Position numbers and translations under genes: made by a program
Source of the DNA: Amycolatopsis anabasis
Lineage (GTDB): Bacteria > Actinomycetota > Actinomycetes > Mycobacteriales > Pseudonocardiaceae
Assembly: GCF_009765355.1 (NCBI RefSeq)
Contig: NZ_VTHK01000006.1
Span: 1-64,000, forward strand
Length of the DNA: 64,000 bases
Reading direction: 5' to 3'
The notes under the pieces: generated by a model
What the model saw: the letters and a program-made list of their open reading frames with translations, nothing else
What the model was told of the DNA's origin: nothing
Databases searched by the model: none
Part shown: positions 50,900 to 59,933 of the stretch, piece after piece
Layout of the letters: every line of letters begins with the position of its first letter
Position numbering within the stretch: position 1 is the stretch's first letter

Positions 50900-51826
50900 T
50901 CAACCGAGCAGGCGGACCGGGGTCACCTCCCGGACATGGGCCAGGCAGGCGAACCACTCCGCGAGCGAGCCGCCGGACAGGCGGTAGTCCGCGTTGTGCG
51001 CGGCGTCGAAGGTCGGCCCGATCAGCCGGGTCTTCGCCGGCGCGTCGAACCAGGCCCGGACCGGCTCCGGCGCGTCGGCGCGCAGGTCCAGCAGGTAGGC
51101 GTCCAGGCCCGCCGCACCGAGCACGGCATCGGCGAAGTCCTCGGGTGGCGCGGGCACGGGGTACGGAAGTTCCCCGTGGTGGAAGGTCAGCCCGATCGGC
51201 ACGAACCCGGCGCCGAACCGCTCCCGCAGGTAGCTGCCCGCGTTCCGGTGGGTCAGCCCGGGGCCGACGTTCCGCGCGGGCCCGTGGGCCACATGCGCGA
51301 TGCCGCCCCAGTAGACGATCTTGTGCCCGGTGCGCTCGTGCCAGCGGATCGTGTTCTCGGCCAGGCCGCGTTCGATCTCGGCGAGCGGGTTGGCCGGCCC
51401 GCGCGCCGGGCGGTCCGCGAGGGCGAACCGGACCGGATCGGCCGGGTGTCCGGCGTTGTAGGCGCGAATCCACCGCACCACGTCGAGGATCTCGGCGGTC
51501 CGGTAGAACGACCGGGCCCGCGCCAGCAGGTCGCGCGGATCGCCCTCGCCGGTGGTCACGTGCTCGTCGAGCCGGACGCTCAGGTCGTCGTCCCCCTCCA
51601 GGGCGAGCGAGCGGAAGCCCTGGTCCTCGACCAGGAACCGCAGCATCCGGTGCGCGAGGACGGACAGTTCGTGGCTCGTGCGGACCGACGCGGCGAGCGC
51701 GACCACCGTCGCGTCGCGCACGCGATCCCGCAGCGGATGCAAATCGTCGGGGGGCGCGGCGGGGTCGAGCGTGAGCGGGGTCGCGTGCTCGCCGATCCAG
51801 CCGCGCACGGCCGTGGTGGTCTCCAT
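50900..51826 (-). CDS. Erythromycin-esterase-like protein, catalytic residues altered
   Basis: The 308-aa protein follows the erythromycin esterase/succinoglycan family in length and in the LAHRMLRFLVEDQGFRSLALEGDD block. But the usual G-E-x-T-H-G active-site segment reads AASVRTSHE, so the Glu and His are Ala and Arg, and AHNAHVA reads GGIAHVA, losing the first histidine. It therefore may not be a hydrolase of the Ere type. It is transcribed from a promoter with a MerR-like dyad and appears leaderless. Confidence 0.7.
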   Translation of the reverse strand: METTTAVRGWIGEHATPLTLDPAAPPDDLHPLRDRVRDATVVALAASVRTSHELSVLAHRMLRFLVEDQGFRSLALEGDDDLSVRLDEHVTTGEGDPRDLLARARSFYRTAEILDVVRWIRAYNAGHPADPVRFALADRPARGPANPLAEIERGLAENTIRWHERTGHKIVYWGGIAHVAHGPARNVGPGLTHRNAGSYLRERFGAGFVPIGLTFHHGELPYPVPAPPEDFADAVLGAAGLDAYLLDLRADAPEPVRAWFDAPAKTRLIGPTFDAAHNADYRLSGGSLAEWFACLAHVREVTPVRLLG

Positions 51827-51834
51827 GCCGCCAC

Positions 51835-51863
51835 GCTAGAACCTCAACCATCGTAGAGGTCAA
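51835..51863 (-). promoter_or_regulatory. Promoter with MerR-type dyad, probable leaderless start
   Basis: Read leftward, TTGACC (51863-51858) and TCTAGC (51840-51835) are -35 and -10 boxes with 17 bp between. ACCTC/GAGGT (51841-51845, 51856-51860) forms the dyad, the geometry seen for MerR activators. Only 8 bases separate the -10 box from the ATG at 51826. Confidence 0.55.
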
Positions 51864-52125
51864 CCACGCGCGCACTCATTTTCCGAGGGCATTCCCGATC
51901 CATCGACACGCACGGAATCGAAACAACCGACGAAAGTACGAGATCGGCCCGAACCCTACTTTCGACGGTACGTGGCCCCGGATCGGCCGACTTAGCATCG
52001 GAAATCGTTGGGAGAAGTCCATTCGGGACAGCTCGGCGGATGATCCCCATCCCCATTTTGTCAGCACCCCGGCTGGATCCTGCCTTTTCCCGACATCAAA
52101 AACCCTGCTGCAAAAGGAAACCCTC

Positions 52126-53298
52126 ATGCGAAAATGTGGGCCGATCGCCATTACCGCGTTGAGCGCGCTCGTCTGCCTCGGCGCGCTCAGCCCGACCGCC
52201 GCCGCGGCGCCGACCCCGGCGCCCTCCCCCGGGTACGACCCGGCGATGCTCGCCGTGCTGGCCGACCAGCTGCACGTCTCCCCGGCCGAGGCCGCCCGGA
52301 AGCTCGACCGGGAACGGGATCTGACGAAGTCGCTGGAAGGCGCCCAGGCCCGCGGGGTGCGGACCGACGGCGCGTTCTTCGACAACGCCGGCGCCCTGGT
52401 CGTCAACGTGCCGGACACCGTCACCGCCCAGGCCGCCCAGGCATCCGGGCTGGCCGCGCGCACCGGCGTGCGGGGCGAGCAGGCGCTGAACGAGCTGTCC
52501 CGGACCGTGGGCGCGGTGATCGGGGCCGACCTCGGCCAGGTCCAGTCGTGGGGTCCGGACCTGGCCGCGGACCAGGTCGCGGTGACCGTCGAACCGACCG
52601 CGAGCGCCGCACTGGTGAACCGGCTCACCGCCCTCCCCGGGGTGACCGTCCACACCGGACAGCCGACCGGGGACGTGCCGACCGCCGACGTGGTGCCGGG
52701 CCAGATCATGGACCTGGACCCGGGCACCAACTGCTCGCTCGGGTTCCCCGGCACGACCAGCGACGGCAACAACGTCCTGCTCACCGCCGGGCACTGCGTC
52801 CGGGGCAACCCGGACATCCTGAACCGCGGCGGCGTGCACATCGGCAAGGGCGTGGCCACCCGGTTCCCGAGTGTCGACATGGGACTGATGGACATCGACG
52901 CCGAGGACACCGGGCGCGGCTACGTCGACACCCGGATGAACACGACCGTCCGGATCACCGGCAGCTCGAAGGCCCCGGTGGGCACGACGCTGTGCAAGGC
53001 GGGCAACACCACCGGCTGGACCTGCGGCAAGATCACCGCGTACAACCAGACCGTCCGCTACAGCGGGGAAAGCACCGCCACCTCCGGGCTCGCCCGGTCC
53101 ACGGTGTGCACCGAGGGCGGGGACAGCGGCGGCGCGTACATCGCCGGGAACACCGCGCAGGGCATGACCTCCGGCGGCCCCGCCGACGGTCACGACTGCG
53201 GCTTCAACCAGGGTGCGAACGCCACCGGTTCGTACTCCTACTACCAGCCCGTCGTCGACGCGGCGAACTACTACGGCGTGACCCTCACGCGCTCCTGA
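52126..53298 (+). CDS. Secreted S1-family serine protease (streptogrisin/alpha-lytic type)
   Basis: The 390-aa preproenzyme has a signal peptide (about 1-28, ending AAAA), a pro-region (about 30-195) and a trypsin-like domain with His in LLTAGHC, Asp in PSVDMGLM and Ser in TEGGDSGGAYIA. It is a chymotrypsin-like extracellular protease that matures by cutting off the pro-region. ATG 52126 follows AAAGGAAA. It ends in an 18-bp hairpin. Confidence 0.92.
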   Translation: MRKCGPIAITALSALVCLGALSPTAAAAPTPAPSPGYDPAMLAVLADQLHVSPAEAARKLDRERDLTKSLEGAQARGVRTDGAFFDNAGALVVNVPDTVTAQAAQASGLAARTGVRGEQALNELSRTVGAVIGADLGQVQSWGPDLAADQVAVTVEPTASAALVNRLTALPGVTVHTGQPTGDVPTADVVPGQIMDLDPGTNCSLGFPGTTSDGNNVLLTAGHCVRGNPDILNRGGVHIGKGVATRFPSVDMGLMDIDAEDTGRGYVDTRMNTTVRITGSSKAPVGTTLCKAGNTTGWTCGKITAYNQTVRYSGESTATSGLARSTVCTEGGDSGGAYIAGNTAQGMTSGGPADGHDCGFNQGANATGSYSYYQPVVDAANYYGVTLTRS

Positions 53299-53307
53299 AC
53301 ACCGGAC

Positions 53308-53349
53308 ACACGACGAGGGGCGCCCGGGCCGGGGCGCCCCTCGTCGTGT
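53308..53349. terminator. 18-bp hairpin terminator
   Basis: ACACGACGAGGGGCGCCC pairs perfectly with its complement around GGGCCG, 9 nt after the protease stop. Confidence 0.92.
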
Positions 53350-53650
53350 CACCACGGCAGCGGGCCGTTCTCGTCGAAGTACCCCGCGGTCGGACCGGCA
53401 CCGTCCACAGTGGCCAGCCGGACCGCGATCACCGCCCCCTGGGCCGGTGTGCGTTCGCCGCGATGACCGTTCAGGTCGGTCGCGCACATCCCCGGCGCGC
53501 AGGCGTTCACCTTGATCCCGGTGTCGCGCAGCTCCCGCGCGTACTGCACGGTGATCGCGTATTCCGCGGAGATCTCCTCGGCGGCCAGTTCGGCCACCGC
53601 CCGTTTCCCCGCCGCTCGCCGGTCACCAGGGCCACCGTCGTGGTCGTCAT
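53349..53650 (-). pseudogene. SDR remnant with internal deletion
   Basis: ATG 53650 starts MTTTTVALVTGE, an SDR N-terminus. The coding then jumps, out of frame, to the SDR C-terminal half (TVQYARELRDTGIKVNACAPGMCATDL...TAGYFDENGPLPW), which matches the end of the SDR at 36140. The whole middle, with the catalytic Ser and Tyr, is missing. It is a dead gene. Confidence 0.8.
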
Positions 53651-54036
53651 GGCCGGATTCGATCAGCTGGAGCGCGCGCCAGGTCAAGCCTGCCACTTCA
53701 GCAGGGTGCGCAGCCGCTCGTCCCGCAGGTACAGGCCCCCAGGCAAACCGAGTTCCAGCACGCCGAGACCGACCGCGGCCCCTGCCGGGAACCCGAGGGC
53801 GCGCCTCCGGCTCGGTGCGTTGCTGCGACCAGCTTCGCGCCGAAAACTCAAGTCGTCAAGACAAGCCTTCTTGTCGGATTTTTCGCGTATAGCCGACAGT
53901 GCATGCGGCAGAAATACGCACCTGACTGACAAATCTCGTTACTCCGCTTGGCGGAATCTTTGCGTCATTGCGCCAAACCCGATCACCGTGCGACGATCCT
54001 TGCTCGGTCTGCGATGTCGGAGACCAGGAGGAACGC
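53651..54036. other. Intergenic region before acyl-CoA synthetase
   Basis: No convincing gene is seen in these 385 bases. A minus-strand open frame (53684-53932) has poor codon use at its start and no ribosome site; its last 35 codons look protein-like and may be a gene remnant. The right part holds the promoter, and CCAGGAGGAACGC precedes ATG 54037. Confidence 0.45.
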
Positions 54037-55773
54037 ATGCCCAGTAGGAAAGCGTCAGCCGGTTCGGTTGGACGGGTGGGCGTTCCCATGCTCGGCACCA
54101 CGGCGCTGGTGCGCAACGGCGTGATGCGGCCGATGGCGCTGTCGAAGCTGCGCCGGATCTGGCGGAAGTACCGGAAGTGGGGCCTCACCGTGACGCTCGC
54201 GTTCACCGCGGGCGCCGTGCGGCATCCCGACCGGATCGCGGTGATCGACGACCGCGGTTCGATCACCTACCGCGACCTGGACGAACGGTCCACCCGGATC
54301 GCGCACGGCTTGCGTTCCCTCGGCATCGGCGAGGCCCGTCCCCGGATCGGGGTGCTGGGCCGCAACCACCGCGGCGTGGTCGAGTCCTGCCTGGCCGCCG
54401 GAAAGCTCGGCGCCGACGTGGTCCTGCTCAACACCGGGCTGTCCGCGCGCCAGATGCGGTCCGTCGTCGAAGAGCAGGGCGTCGACCTGCTGATCGTGGA
54501 CGAGGACCTGCTGCCGCTGACCGCCGACTGCCCCGGCGACGTGCTGCAGGTGGTCGGCTGGGTCGAGAATCCCAGCGGCGCGGTCGCTTATGGTGATCGC
54601 CGGTGGCACACCCTGGATTCGCTGATCGCGAGTTCGCCCGGCTGGACGCTGCCGCTGCCCGGCAGGCACGGCCGGACGATCATGCTCACCTCGGGCACGA
54701 CCGGAACGCCGAAGGGCGCCCGCCGGCCCGAACCGCGCAGCCTGGCGCCGATTTCCGCGACCCTGGACGTGATCCCGTTCCAGGCCGGCGAGGTGATGCT
54801 GCTGGCCCCGCCGCTGTTCCACATCCTCGCGTTCGGACACCTGCAACTCGGCGCGCTGCTGGGCGCGACGTTCGTGCTGCACCGGAAGTTCGATCCGCGC
54901 CGGGCGCTGGACGATCTCGGGCAGCATGGGTGCACGTCGCTGGTCGCGCCGCCGGTGATGTTGCAGCGCATGCTGGAGGTTCCCGGCGCCGAACTATCCA
55001 CATGCGACAGCTCGGCGCTGCGAATCGTGCTCTCCGGCGGTTCCGCCCTGCCGACCTGGGTGGCGAACCGGTTCATCGAGCGGTTCGGGCCGGTGCTGTA
55101 CAACGTCTACGGGTCGACCGAGGTCTCCTGGGCGACCATCGCGACGCCACGCGACCTCATCGAGGCCGAGGGCACCGCGGGCCGGCCGCCGCGCGGCACC
55201 CGGGTGGCCGTGCTCGGCGACAGCGGCGAGGTGCAGCCGATCGGCGAGGTGGGCCGGATCTTCGTCGGCAACGAGATGCTGTTCGAGGGGTACACCGAGG
55301 CGGACGCGGTGACCGAGACCCAGCTCGGCCTCATGTGCACCGGGGATCTGGGCTACTTCGACGAAAAGGGGCGGCTGTTCATCGCCGGCCGGGCCGACGA
55401 CATGATCATCTCCGGCGGGGAGAACGTGTTCCCCCGCGAGGTCGAGGATCTGCTGATGCTGCGCGAAGACATCCGGGAAGTCGCCGCCGTCGGCGTGCCG
55501 GACGAGGAGTACGGTCAGCGCTTGGTGGCCTACATCGTGCCGGAGCCCGGTTTCGAGGTCTCCGCGGGCGAGGTGCGCGCGTACGTGAAGCGGAACCTCG
55601 CCAAGTTCTCCGTGCCGCGCGAGGTGATCTTCCTCGACGAGCTGCCCCGGAACCCGGCGGGCAAGGTGATCACCCGGGAACTGCCGGATCCGCCTGCCGA
55701 TCTCGACCTCATTCCGCCCGGCCCCCGGACGAAATCGTCGCTGCCCGCGCATCGCCGCGACGCGATGGCCTGA
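54037..55773 (+). CDS. Acyl-CoA synthetase (FadD-like)
   Basis: The 578-aa ANL ligase has MLTSGTTGTPKGA (P-loop), VYGSTEVSWATIATP, MCTGDLGYFDEKGRLFIAGRADDMIISGGENVFPREVE, and the terminal lysine in NPAGKVITREL, all intact. It is a typical fatty- or aryl-acid CoA ligase. It is a single gene with its own promoter and no beta-oxidation partner nearby, so the substrate is unknown. Confidence 0.9.
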   Translation: MPSRKASAGSVGRVGVPMLGTTALVRNGVMRPMALSKLRRIWRKYRKWGLTVTLAFTAGAVRHPDRIAVIDDRGSITYRDLDERSTRIAHGLRSLGIGEARPRIGVLGRNHRGVVESCLAAGKLGADVVLLNTGLSARQMRSVVEEQGVDLLIVDEDLLPLTADCPGDVLQVVGWVENPSGAVAYGDRRWHTLDSLIASSPGWTLPLPGRHGRTIMLTSGTTGTPKGARRPEPRSLAPISATLDVIPFQAGEVMLLAPPLFHILAFGHLQLGALLGATFVLHRKFDPRRALDDLGQHGCTSLVAPPVMLQRMLEVPGAELSTCDSSALRIVLSGGSALPTWVANRFIERFGPVLYNVYGSTEVSWATIATPRDLIEAEGTAGRPPRGTRVAVLGDSGEVQPIGEVGRIFVGNEMLFEGYTEADAVTETQLGLMCTGDLGYFDEKGRLFIAGRADDMIISGGENVFPREVEDLLMLREDIREVAAVGVPDEEYGQRLVAYIVPEPGFEVSAGEVRAYVKRNLAKFSVPREVIFLDELPRNPAGKVITRELPDPPADLDLIPPGPRTKSSLPAHRRDAMA

Positions 55774-56182
55774 TCCTCTTCTCCCGGCGCGCCAGTGCGG
55801 AACATTTCGTCCTGGCGTGTAACACCACGCCCGCTTCGATCGACATGAGGGATAACGGCGACCACAAAGCCGGTCGGTGACTTTTTGTGTTCGACCCGCT
55901 GACCTGCCCACCATTCGTGTGACATGACAATCGCCCATGATGCTGGTCCACGCGGCAATAGTACTGGTCAGAGGATGACCGGGCCTCCGTTACTCAACTC
56001 TCGGAGTAACGCCATCGGGCGAACGCGGCCCACTCGATCTTGACGCCCCATTCGGGTGATCAGTAATCTTCGCCACGTCGAATTCCGGAATCGACTTCAA
56101 CCCATCGGCATTGCCGTTTTTCACCCCCGCACGGCCATTCGCCCGTGCGGTTTTCAACGATATTTCTGGAGCGTTTTTCGTC
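55774..56182. other. Intergenic region with CGTTACTC dyad
   Basis: These 409 bases contain no gene I can support. CGTTACTC (55988-55995) and GAGTAACG (56004-56011) form a perfect 8-bp dyad around AACTCTCG, either a weak terminator for the ligase gene or an operator. The right end is AT-rich promoter DNA for the repeat protein. Confidence 0.5.
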
Positions 56183-56506
56183 ATGATTATGCGAAAGGTT
56201 TTCGCGGTCGGCGCGATCAGTGTGGCGGCCGTGGTCGGGAGCGCCGCACCGGCCCTCGCGGCCACCCCGGACGACGTGACCACGCAGCCCGCGGGCGGCA
56301 TCGGAGCACTGTGCGACCTGGGCACCTACGGCGATTTCAGCAAGCTGTGCGACCCGGCGACGCTGCTCACCCCGGCCGAGTACTGCGACCTGGGCACCTA
56401 CGGTGACCTCACCGTTCTGTGCGACCCGGCGACCGCGCTCGACCCGAAGAAGTACCTGGATCTGGGCACCTACGGCGACTACAGCTGGTTGCTGGACCTG
56501 CACTGA
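56183..56506 (+). CDS. Secreted protein with three DLGTYGD repeats
   Basis: The 107-aa protein has a signal peptide (about 1-28, AAPALAA) and a mature part built of repeats: CDLGTYGDFSKLCDPATLLTPAEY, CDLGTYGDLTVLCDPATALDPKKY (24 residues each) and a short last LDLGTYGDYSWLLDLH. The first two have paired cysteines 13 residues apart; the last has none. I do not recognise the family. Start ATG 56183 or 56189. It may be a small surface or secreted binding protein. Confidence 0.7.
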   Translation: MIMRKVFAVGAISVAAVVGSAAPALAATPDDVTTQPAGGIGALCDLGTYGDFSKLCDPATLLTPAEYCDLGTYGDLTVLCDPATALDPKKYLDLGTYGDYSWLLDLH

Positions 56507-56645
56507 TCCGAGCGTTTCGACGAAAAGAGCCTCCGTATTCGGGGGGCGCAGGTGGGCCCGCGTGCCGGGCATGCACGCGGGCCCACCCCGGCATTCTACC
56601 CTCCGATTTTCCGACTTCGCCGGGAGACTGCAAGTTAATGTCAAC

Positions 56646-57086
56646 ATGAATTCAATCAGGGACGACGACACCCTGACCATCGGTGCGCTCGCCGCGCATT
56701 TCGGACTCGCTCCGCACGTATTGCGGCACTGGGAATCCATGCAATTGCTGACGCCGGCGAAAAGGGTCAACGGCCGGCGCCGGTACAACCGAGGGCACTA
56801 CACGCGGATCGCGATGATCGTGCGGGGAAAGGCCGCGGGCATGAGCCTGGACCAACTCCGGGAGGTCTTCGCCGCGGCCAGCCCGGCGCTGCGGCGCGAC
56901 CTGCTGCGGCGTCAGCACGCCGAACTGGAGCGGCGGCAGCGCGAACTCGAAGCGGCCAAGGTCATGGTCGAGCACGCCCTGACGTGCGAGGCGGAGGACC
57001 TGGCCCAATGCCCGGCCTTCCGGCGCCTGGTCGAGGCGCTGCCGGTGACCACGAGCACCCTTGCCGCGAAAGATTGCATGCAATAG
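56646..57086 (+). CDS. MerR-family regulator
   Basis: The 146-aa MerR protein has the N-terminal winged helix (LTIGALAAHFGLAPHVLRHWESMQLLTPAKRVNGRRRYN), a coiled-coil dimer helix and a short tail with two cysteines (CEAEDLAQCPAF). It lies 11 nt upstream of the aldolase-like gene and could control this cluster. The MerR-type promoter at 51835 is another candidate target. Confidence 0.87.
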   Translation: MNSIRDDDTLTIGALAAHFGLAPHVLRHWESMQLLTPAKRVNGRRRYNRGHYTRIAMIVRGKAAGMSLDQLREVFAAASPALRRDLLRRQHAELERRQRELEAAKVMVEHALTCEAEDLAQCPAFRRLVEALPVTTSTLAAKDCMQ

Positions 57087-57097
57087 CGTCTGATCGC

Positions 57098-58153
57098 ATG
57101 CGATTCCTGTCCCACCATCGGCGCCGGACTTCCCGGGAATGGCTCGATCACCTGCGCTCGGCGCCCGGCGCCGACGAGCGGCCCGACAAGTACAACGAGG
57201 GCCCCGCGCTGCGGACCTTGGAACGCGAAGTCGCCGCGCTGCTGGGAAAACCGGCCGGGCGCTTCGTGATCAAGGGAGTCATGGCGCAGCAGGCCCTGTT
57301 GCGGGTGTGGACCGAGCGCAGGTGCAGCCCGGTGGTCGCGCTGCACCGCCGCAGTCATATCGAACTCGACGAGGACGCCGGTTTCCAGCGGCTGCACGGA
57401 TTGCGCCCGGCCCGGCTGGCGGACTGGGAACCGTTCACCGTCGCCGATCTGGATGCCGTGGCCGAGCGGATCGGCGCGGTGGTCGTCGAACTGCCGATCC
57501 GCCGGGCGGGACACCGCCTGCCCGGCTGGACGGAACTCGTGGCGATCTCCGAGTGGTGCCGGGAGCGCGCCGTCCCGCTGCACTTCGACGGCGCGCGGCT
57601 CTGGGAATGCGCGCCGCACTACGGCCGCACGGTCGCCGAGATCGCCGCCCTGGCGGATTCGGTGTACGTGTCGCTGTACAAGACCCTCGGCGGGCTGGGT
57701 GGCTGCGTGATCGCCGCCGAACCCGAGGTCCTGGCCGAAACCCGGCCGTGGACGACCCGGCACGGCGGCAACGTCTTCACCGTGTTCCCCTATGTCCTGG
57801 CGGCCCGCGAGGGCCTGCGGTCCCAGTTGCCGCGGGTGCCTGGGTACTGCGCGCGGGCCCATGCCCTCGCCGCGGCGCTGGCGCGGATCCCGGGCGTCGC
57901 CCTCACCACGGATCCACCGCACACCAACGCCTTCGGCCTCCACCTGCCCGGCACACCGGACCGGCTGAGCGCGGCCAACCAGCGCGTCGCCGAATCGGCC
58001 GGGGTCTGGTTGTTCGACCGGTTCAGCGGCACGCCGCTGCCCGGCCGGAGCCTGTGCGAGGTCACCGTCGGCGAAGCGACGGAGGAACTCACCGATGCCG
58101 AGGCGGCCGGACTGGTGGCGCGCCTGATCGAGCTCGCCGGGGACCCGGCATGA
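57098..58153 (+). CDS. Threonine-aldolase/beta-eliminating-lyase family PLP enzyme
   Basis: The 351-aa PLP enzyme has the cofactor-binding segments PLHFDGARLWECAPHYG and the lysine in YVSLYKTLGGLGGC, both typical of L-threonine (allo-)aldolases. The N-terminus differs from bacterial LtaE and the early SDN motif is absent, so another amino acid may be the substrate. It overlaps the GntR gene by ATGA. Confidence 0.85.
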   Translation: MRFLSHHRRRTSREWLDHLRSAPGADERPDKYNEGPALRTLEREVAALLGKPAGRFVIKGVMAQQALLRVWTERRCSPVVALHRRSHIELDEDAGFQRLHGLRPARLADWEPFTVADLDAVAERIGAVVVELPIRRAGHRLPGWTELVAISEWCRERAVPLHFDGARLWECAPHYGRTVAEIAALADSVYVSLYKTLGGLGGCVIAAEPEVLAETRPWTTRHGGNVFTVFPYVLAAREGLRSQLPRVPGYCARAHALAAALARIPGVALTTDPPHTNAFGLHLPGTPDRLSAANQRVAESAGVWLFDRFSGTPLPGRSLCEVTVGEATEELTDAEAAGLVARLIELAGDPA

Positions 58154-58791
58154 CCGGCGCACCGCGGGACGCGCGGCGGAAGAACGTCGAAGAGCTGCTG
58201 CGGAAACGGATTCTCACCGCGGAGCTGGGCCCCGGGCAGCACATCAACGAAAGCCGGGTCGCCGGGGAACTCGGGGTCAGCCGGACCCCGGTGCGCGAAG
58301 CGTTGCTGCGGCTGGAAGGGCAGCGGCTGGTGCGCTTCGACCAGGGGCGCGGATTCTTCGCGGCACCGCTGTCCGCCGACGAGGTGCGGGAGACCTACCC
58401 GATCATCGCCCAGCTGGAACTGCTGGCGGTCACCACCACCGGGCCGGTGCTGCGCACGCTCGTTCCCCGGCTGACCGAGATCAACGCGGACTTCCGAGCC
58501 GCCGAAGATCCCGCGCGGTCGCACGCGTGCGACGCGGAGTTCCACCGCACCCTGGTCTCCCGCTGCGGCAACAGCCGCCTGCTCGGGCTGCTCGACCGGC
58601 TCTGGCAGACCATCCGGCGGTACGAGTACGGGTACCTGGCCGACGAGGACGACCACCGGCGGTCGGGCGAGCAGCACGAGTCGATCGTCGCGGCGATCGC
58701 CGCCGACGATTTCGCCCGCGCCGCGCGGGAGGTCCACGACAACACCCTCGGCTCGATGCACCCCCTGCTCGAACGCCTCGGGCAGGGTTGA
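58150..58791 (+). CDS. GntR/FCD-family regulator
   Basis: The 213-aa protein has a GntR winged helix (about 10-70, INESRVAGELGVSRTPVREALLRLEGQRLVRF) and an all-helical FCD ligand domain with the metal-site-like D-x3-H pattern (CDAEFHRTLVSRCGN). It is coupled to the aldolase gene and probably senses its substrate. Confidence 0.88.
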   Translation: MTGAPRDARRKNVEELLRKRILTAELGPGQHINESRVAGELGVSRTPVREALLRLEGQRLVRFDQGRGFFAAPLSADEVRETYPIIAQLELLAVTTTGPVLRTLVPRLTEINADFRAAEDPARSHACDAEFHRTLVSRCGNSRLLGLLDRLWQTIRRYEYGYLADEDDHRRSGEQHESIVAAIAADDFARAAREVHDNTLGSMHPLLERLGQG

Positions 58792-58962
58792 AGATCCATT
58801 TCCGGTGAATAGCATCCGCATATAACGCCAATCGGCTGTGCGGCCAGGAGTTCACCCGCACCAGCCGCATTGCTCCGTTCAGTAGGTGATTGCCCGCCAC
58901 GCCCGCGCTAGACTCCCAATCCTGGGGCGACCGTGCAACTAATTTTTGATTGCGAGGGCCCT

Positions 58963-59601
58963 ATGGTCATATTGATCGCGTTGACAAGTGCGATCCTTTC
59001 CCTATTCACCACGTCCACCCCGGCATCGGCCAAGACTCCTCCCCCGGCCGACCGGATCACCCTGGAAGTCCAGACCGTCAACGGTTCGGGCTGCCCAGCC
59101 GGTACGGCGAAAGTGACCACGTCCCCGGACGGCACCTCGTTCCGGGTGACCTACAGTCAGTTCGTCGCGCAGGTGGGCCCGAACGCCAAACCCACCGATA
59201 TCCGCAAGAACTGTCAAATCAACCTGCTGGTGCACATTCCGCAAGGATTCACCTATGCCATCGCCCAGGCCACCTATCGTGGATACGCGAATGTGGCGAG
59301 CGGCTCGAGCGTAATGGAAAGAGCGAACTACTACTTCTCCGGGCAAACTCCCACCGAACGGGTCAGCCATCCGATTCCCGGCCCGTACCGGGATTACTGG
59401 CGCTTCACCGACACGACCGACATCGCCTCGCTGGTCTACGCACCCTGCGGCAAGGACCACAGCTTCAACATCAACGCCGAACTGCGCGCGACCGCCGGCC
59501 CTTCGACGCCACCCAATACGGCCAGCTTCATCACGATGCAGTCGACCAGCGGAGATGTCTACACCGACTACCAACTCTCCTGGAAGGAGTGCGACCGCTG
59601 A
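58963..59601 (+). CDS. Secreted DUF4360 protein
   Basis: The 212-aa protein has a signal peptide (about 1-23, ends TPASA) and the DUF4360 domain (VNGSGCPAGTAKVTTSPDGTSFRVTYSQF, RKNCQINLLVHIPQGFTYAIAQATYRGY). The family is secreted and of unknown function, with four cysteines here. ATG 58963 was chosen as it gives a clean signal peptide and has GCGAGGG upstream. Confidence 0.82.
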   Translation: MVILIALTSAILSLFTTSTPASAKTPPPADRITLEVQTVNGSGCPAGTAKVTTSPDGTSFRVTYSQFVAQVGPNAKPTDIRKNCQINLLVHIPQGFTYAIAQATYRGYANVASGSSVMERANYYFSGQTPTERVSHPIPGPYRDYWRFTDTTDIASLVYAPCGKDHSFNINAELRATAGPSTPPNTASFITMQSTSGDVYTDYQLSWKECDR

Positions 59602-59626
59602 TCCCCGCGAACAGACGCGGATAACG

Positions 59627-59933
59627 TCACGCCATGCGGCTCCCGGGCTCGTTCCGAGTTCGGGAGCCGCTGAGCGACGCACGGGCGGCGAGAACGAGTC
59701 GCACCCGAAAACCGAGCGCATGGGCGTAGGCCTGCACCTGCCACAGCGGAGCCTCACCACGGATGCCGGGCGATTCCAGCCGACTCAACGTAGACCCGCC
59801 CACGCCGACGCACTTCGCCAGATCCTTCTGCGTGATCCCGCGATCCCCGGCGGTGCGCCACCAACTGATGGATCAGGCAAAGGTAATCGTCGCTGTGCGG
59901 GTCGAGCATCAGCGACTCGCTGTTGTGACTCAC
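59627..59933 (-). pseudogene. XRE-type HTH gene with frameshift
   Basis: GTG 59933 (GAGGAAC upstream) begins VSHNSESLMLDPHSDDYLCLIHQLVAHRRG. One base out of step, the frame continues GITQKDLAKCVGVGGSTLSRLESPG...QAYAHALGFRVRLVLAARA and stops at 59627. So a helix-turn-helix protein of about 100 aa is split by a single-base shift near residue 30. It could be a sequencing error, a decayed gene or a frameshift site. Confidence 0.65.

Noticed and set aside
53684..53932. 82-aa minus-strand open frame
   Set aside because: Poor start, no ribosome site and no family; the last third may be a remnant but cannot be supported as a gene.
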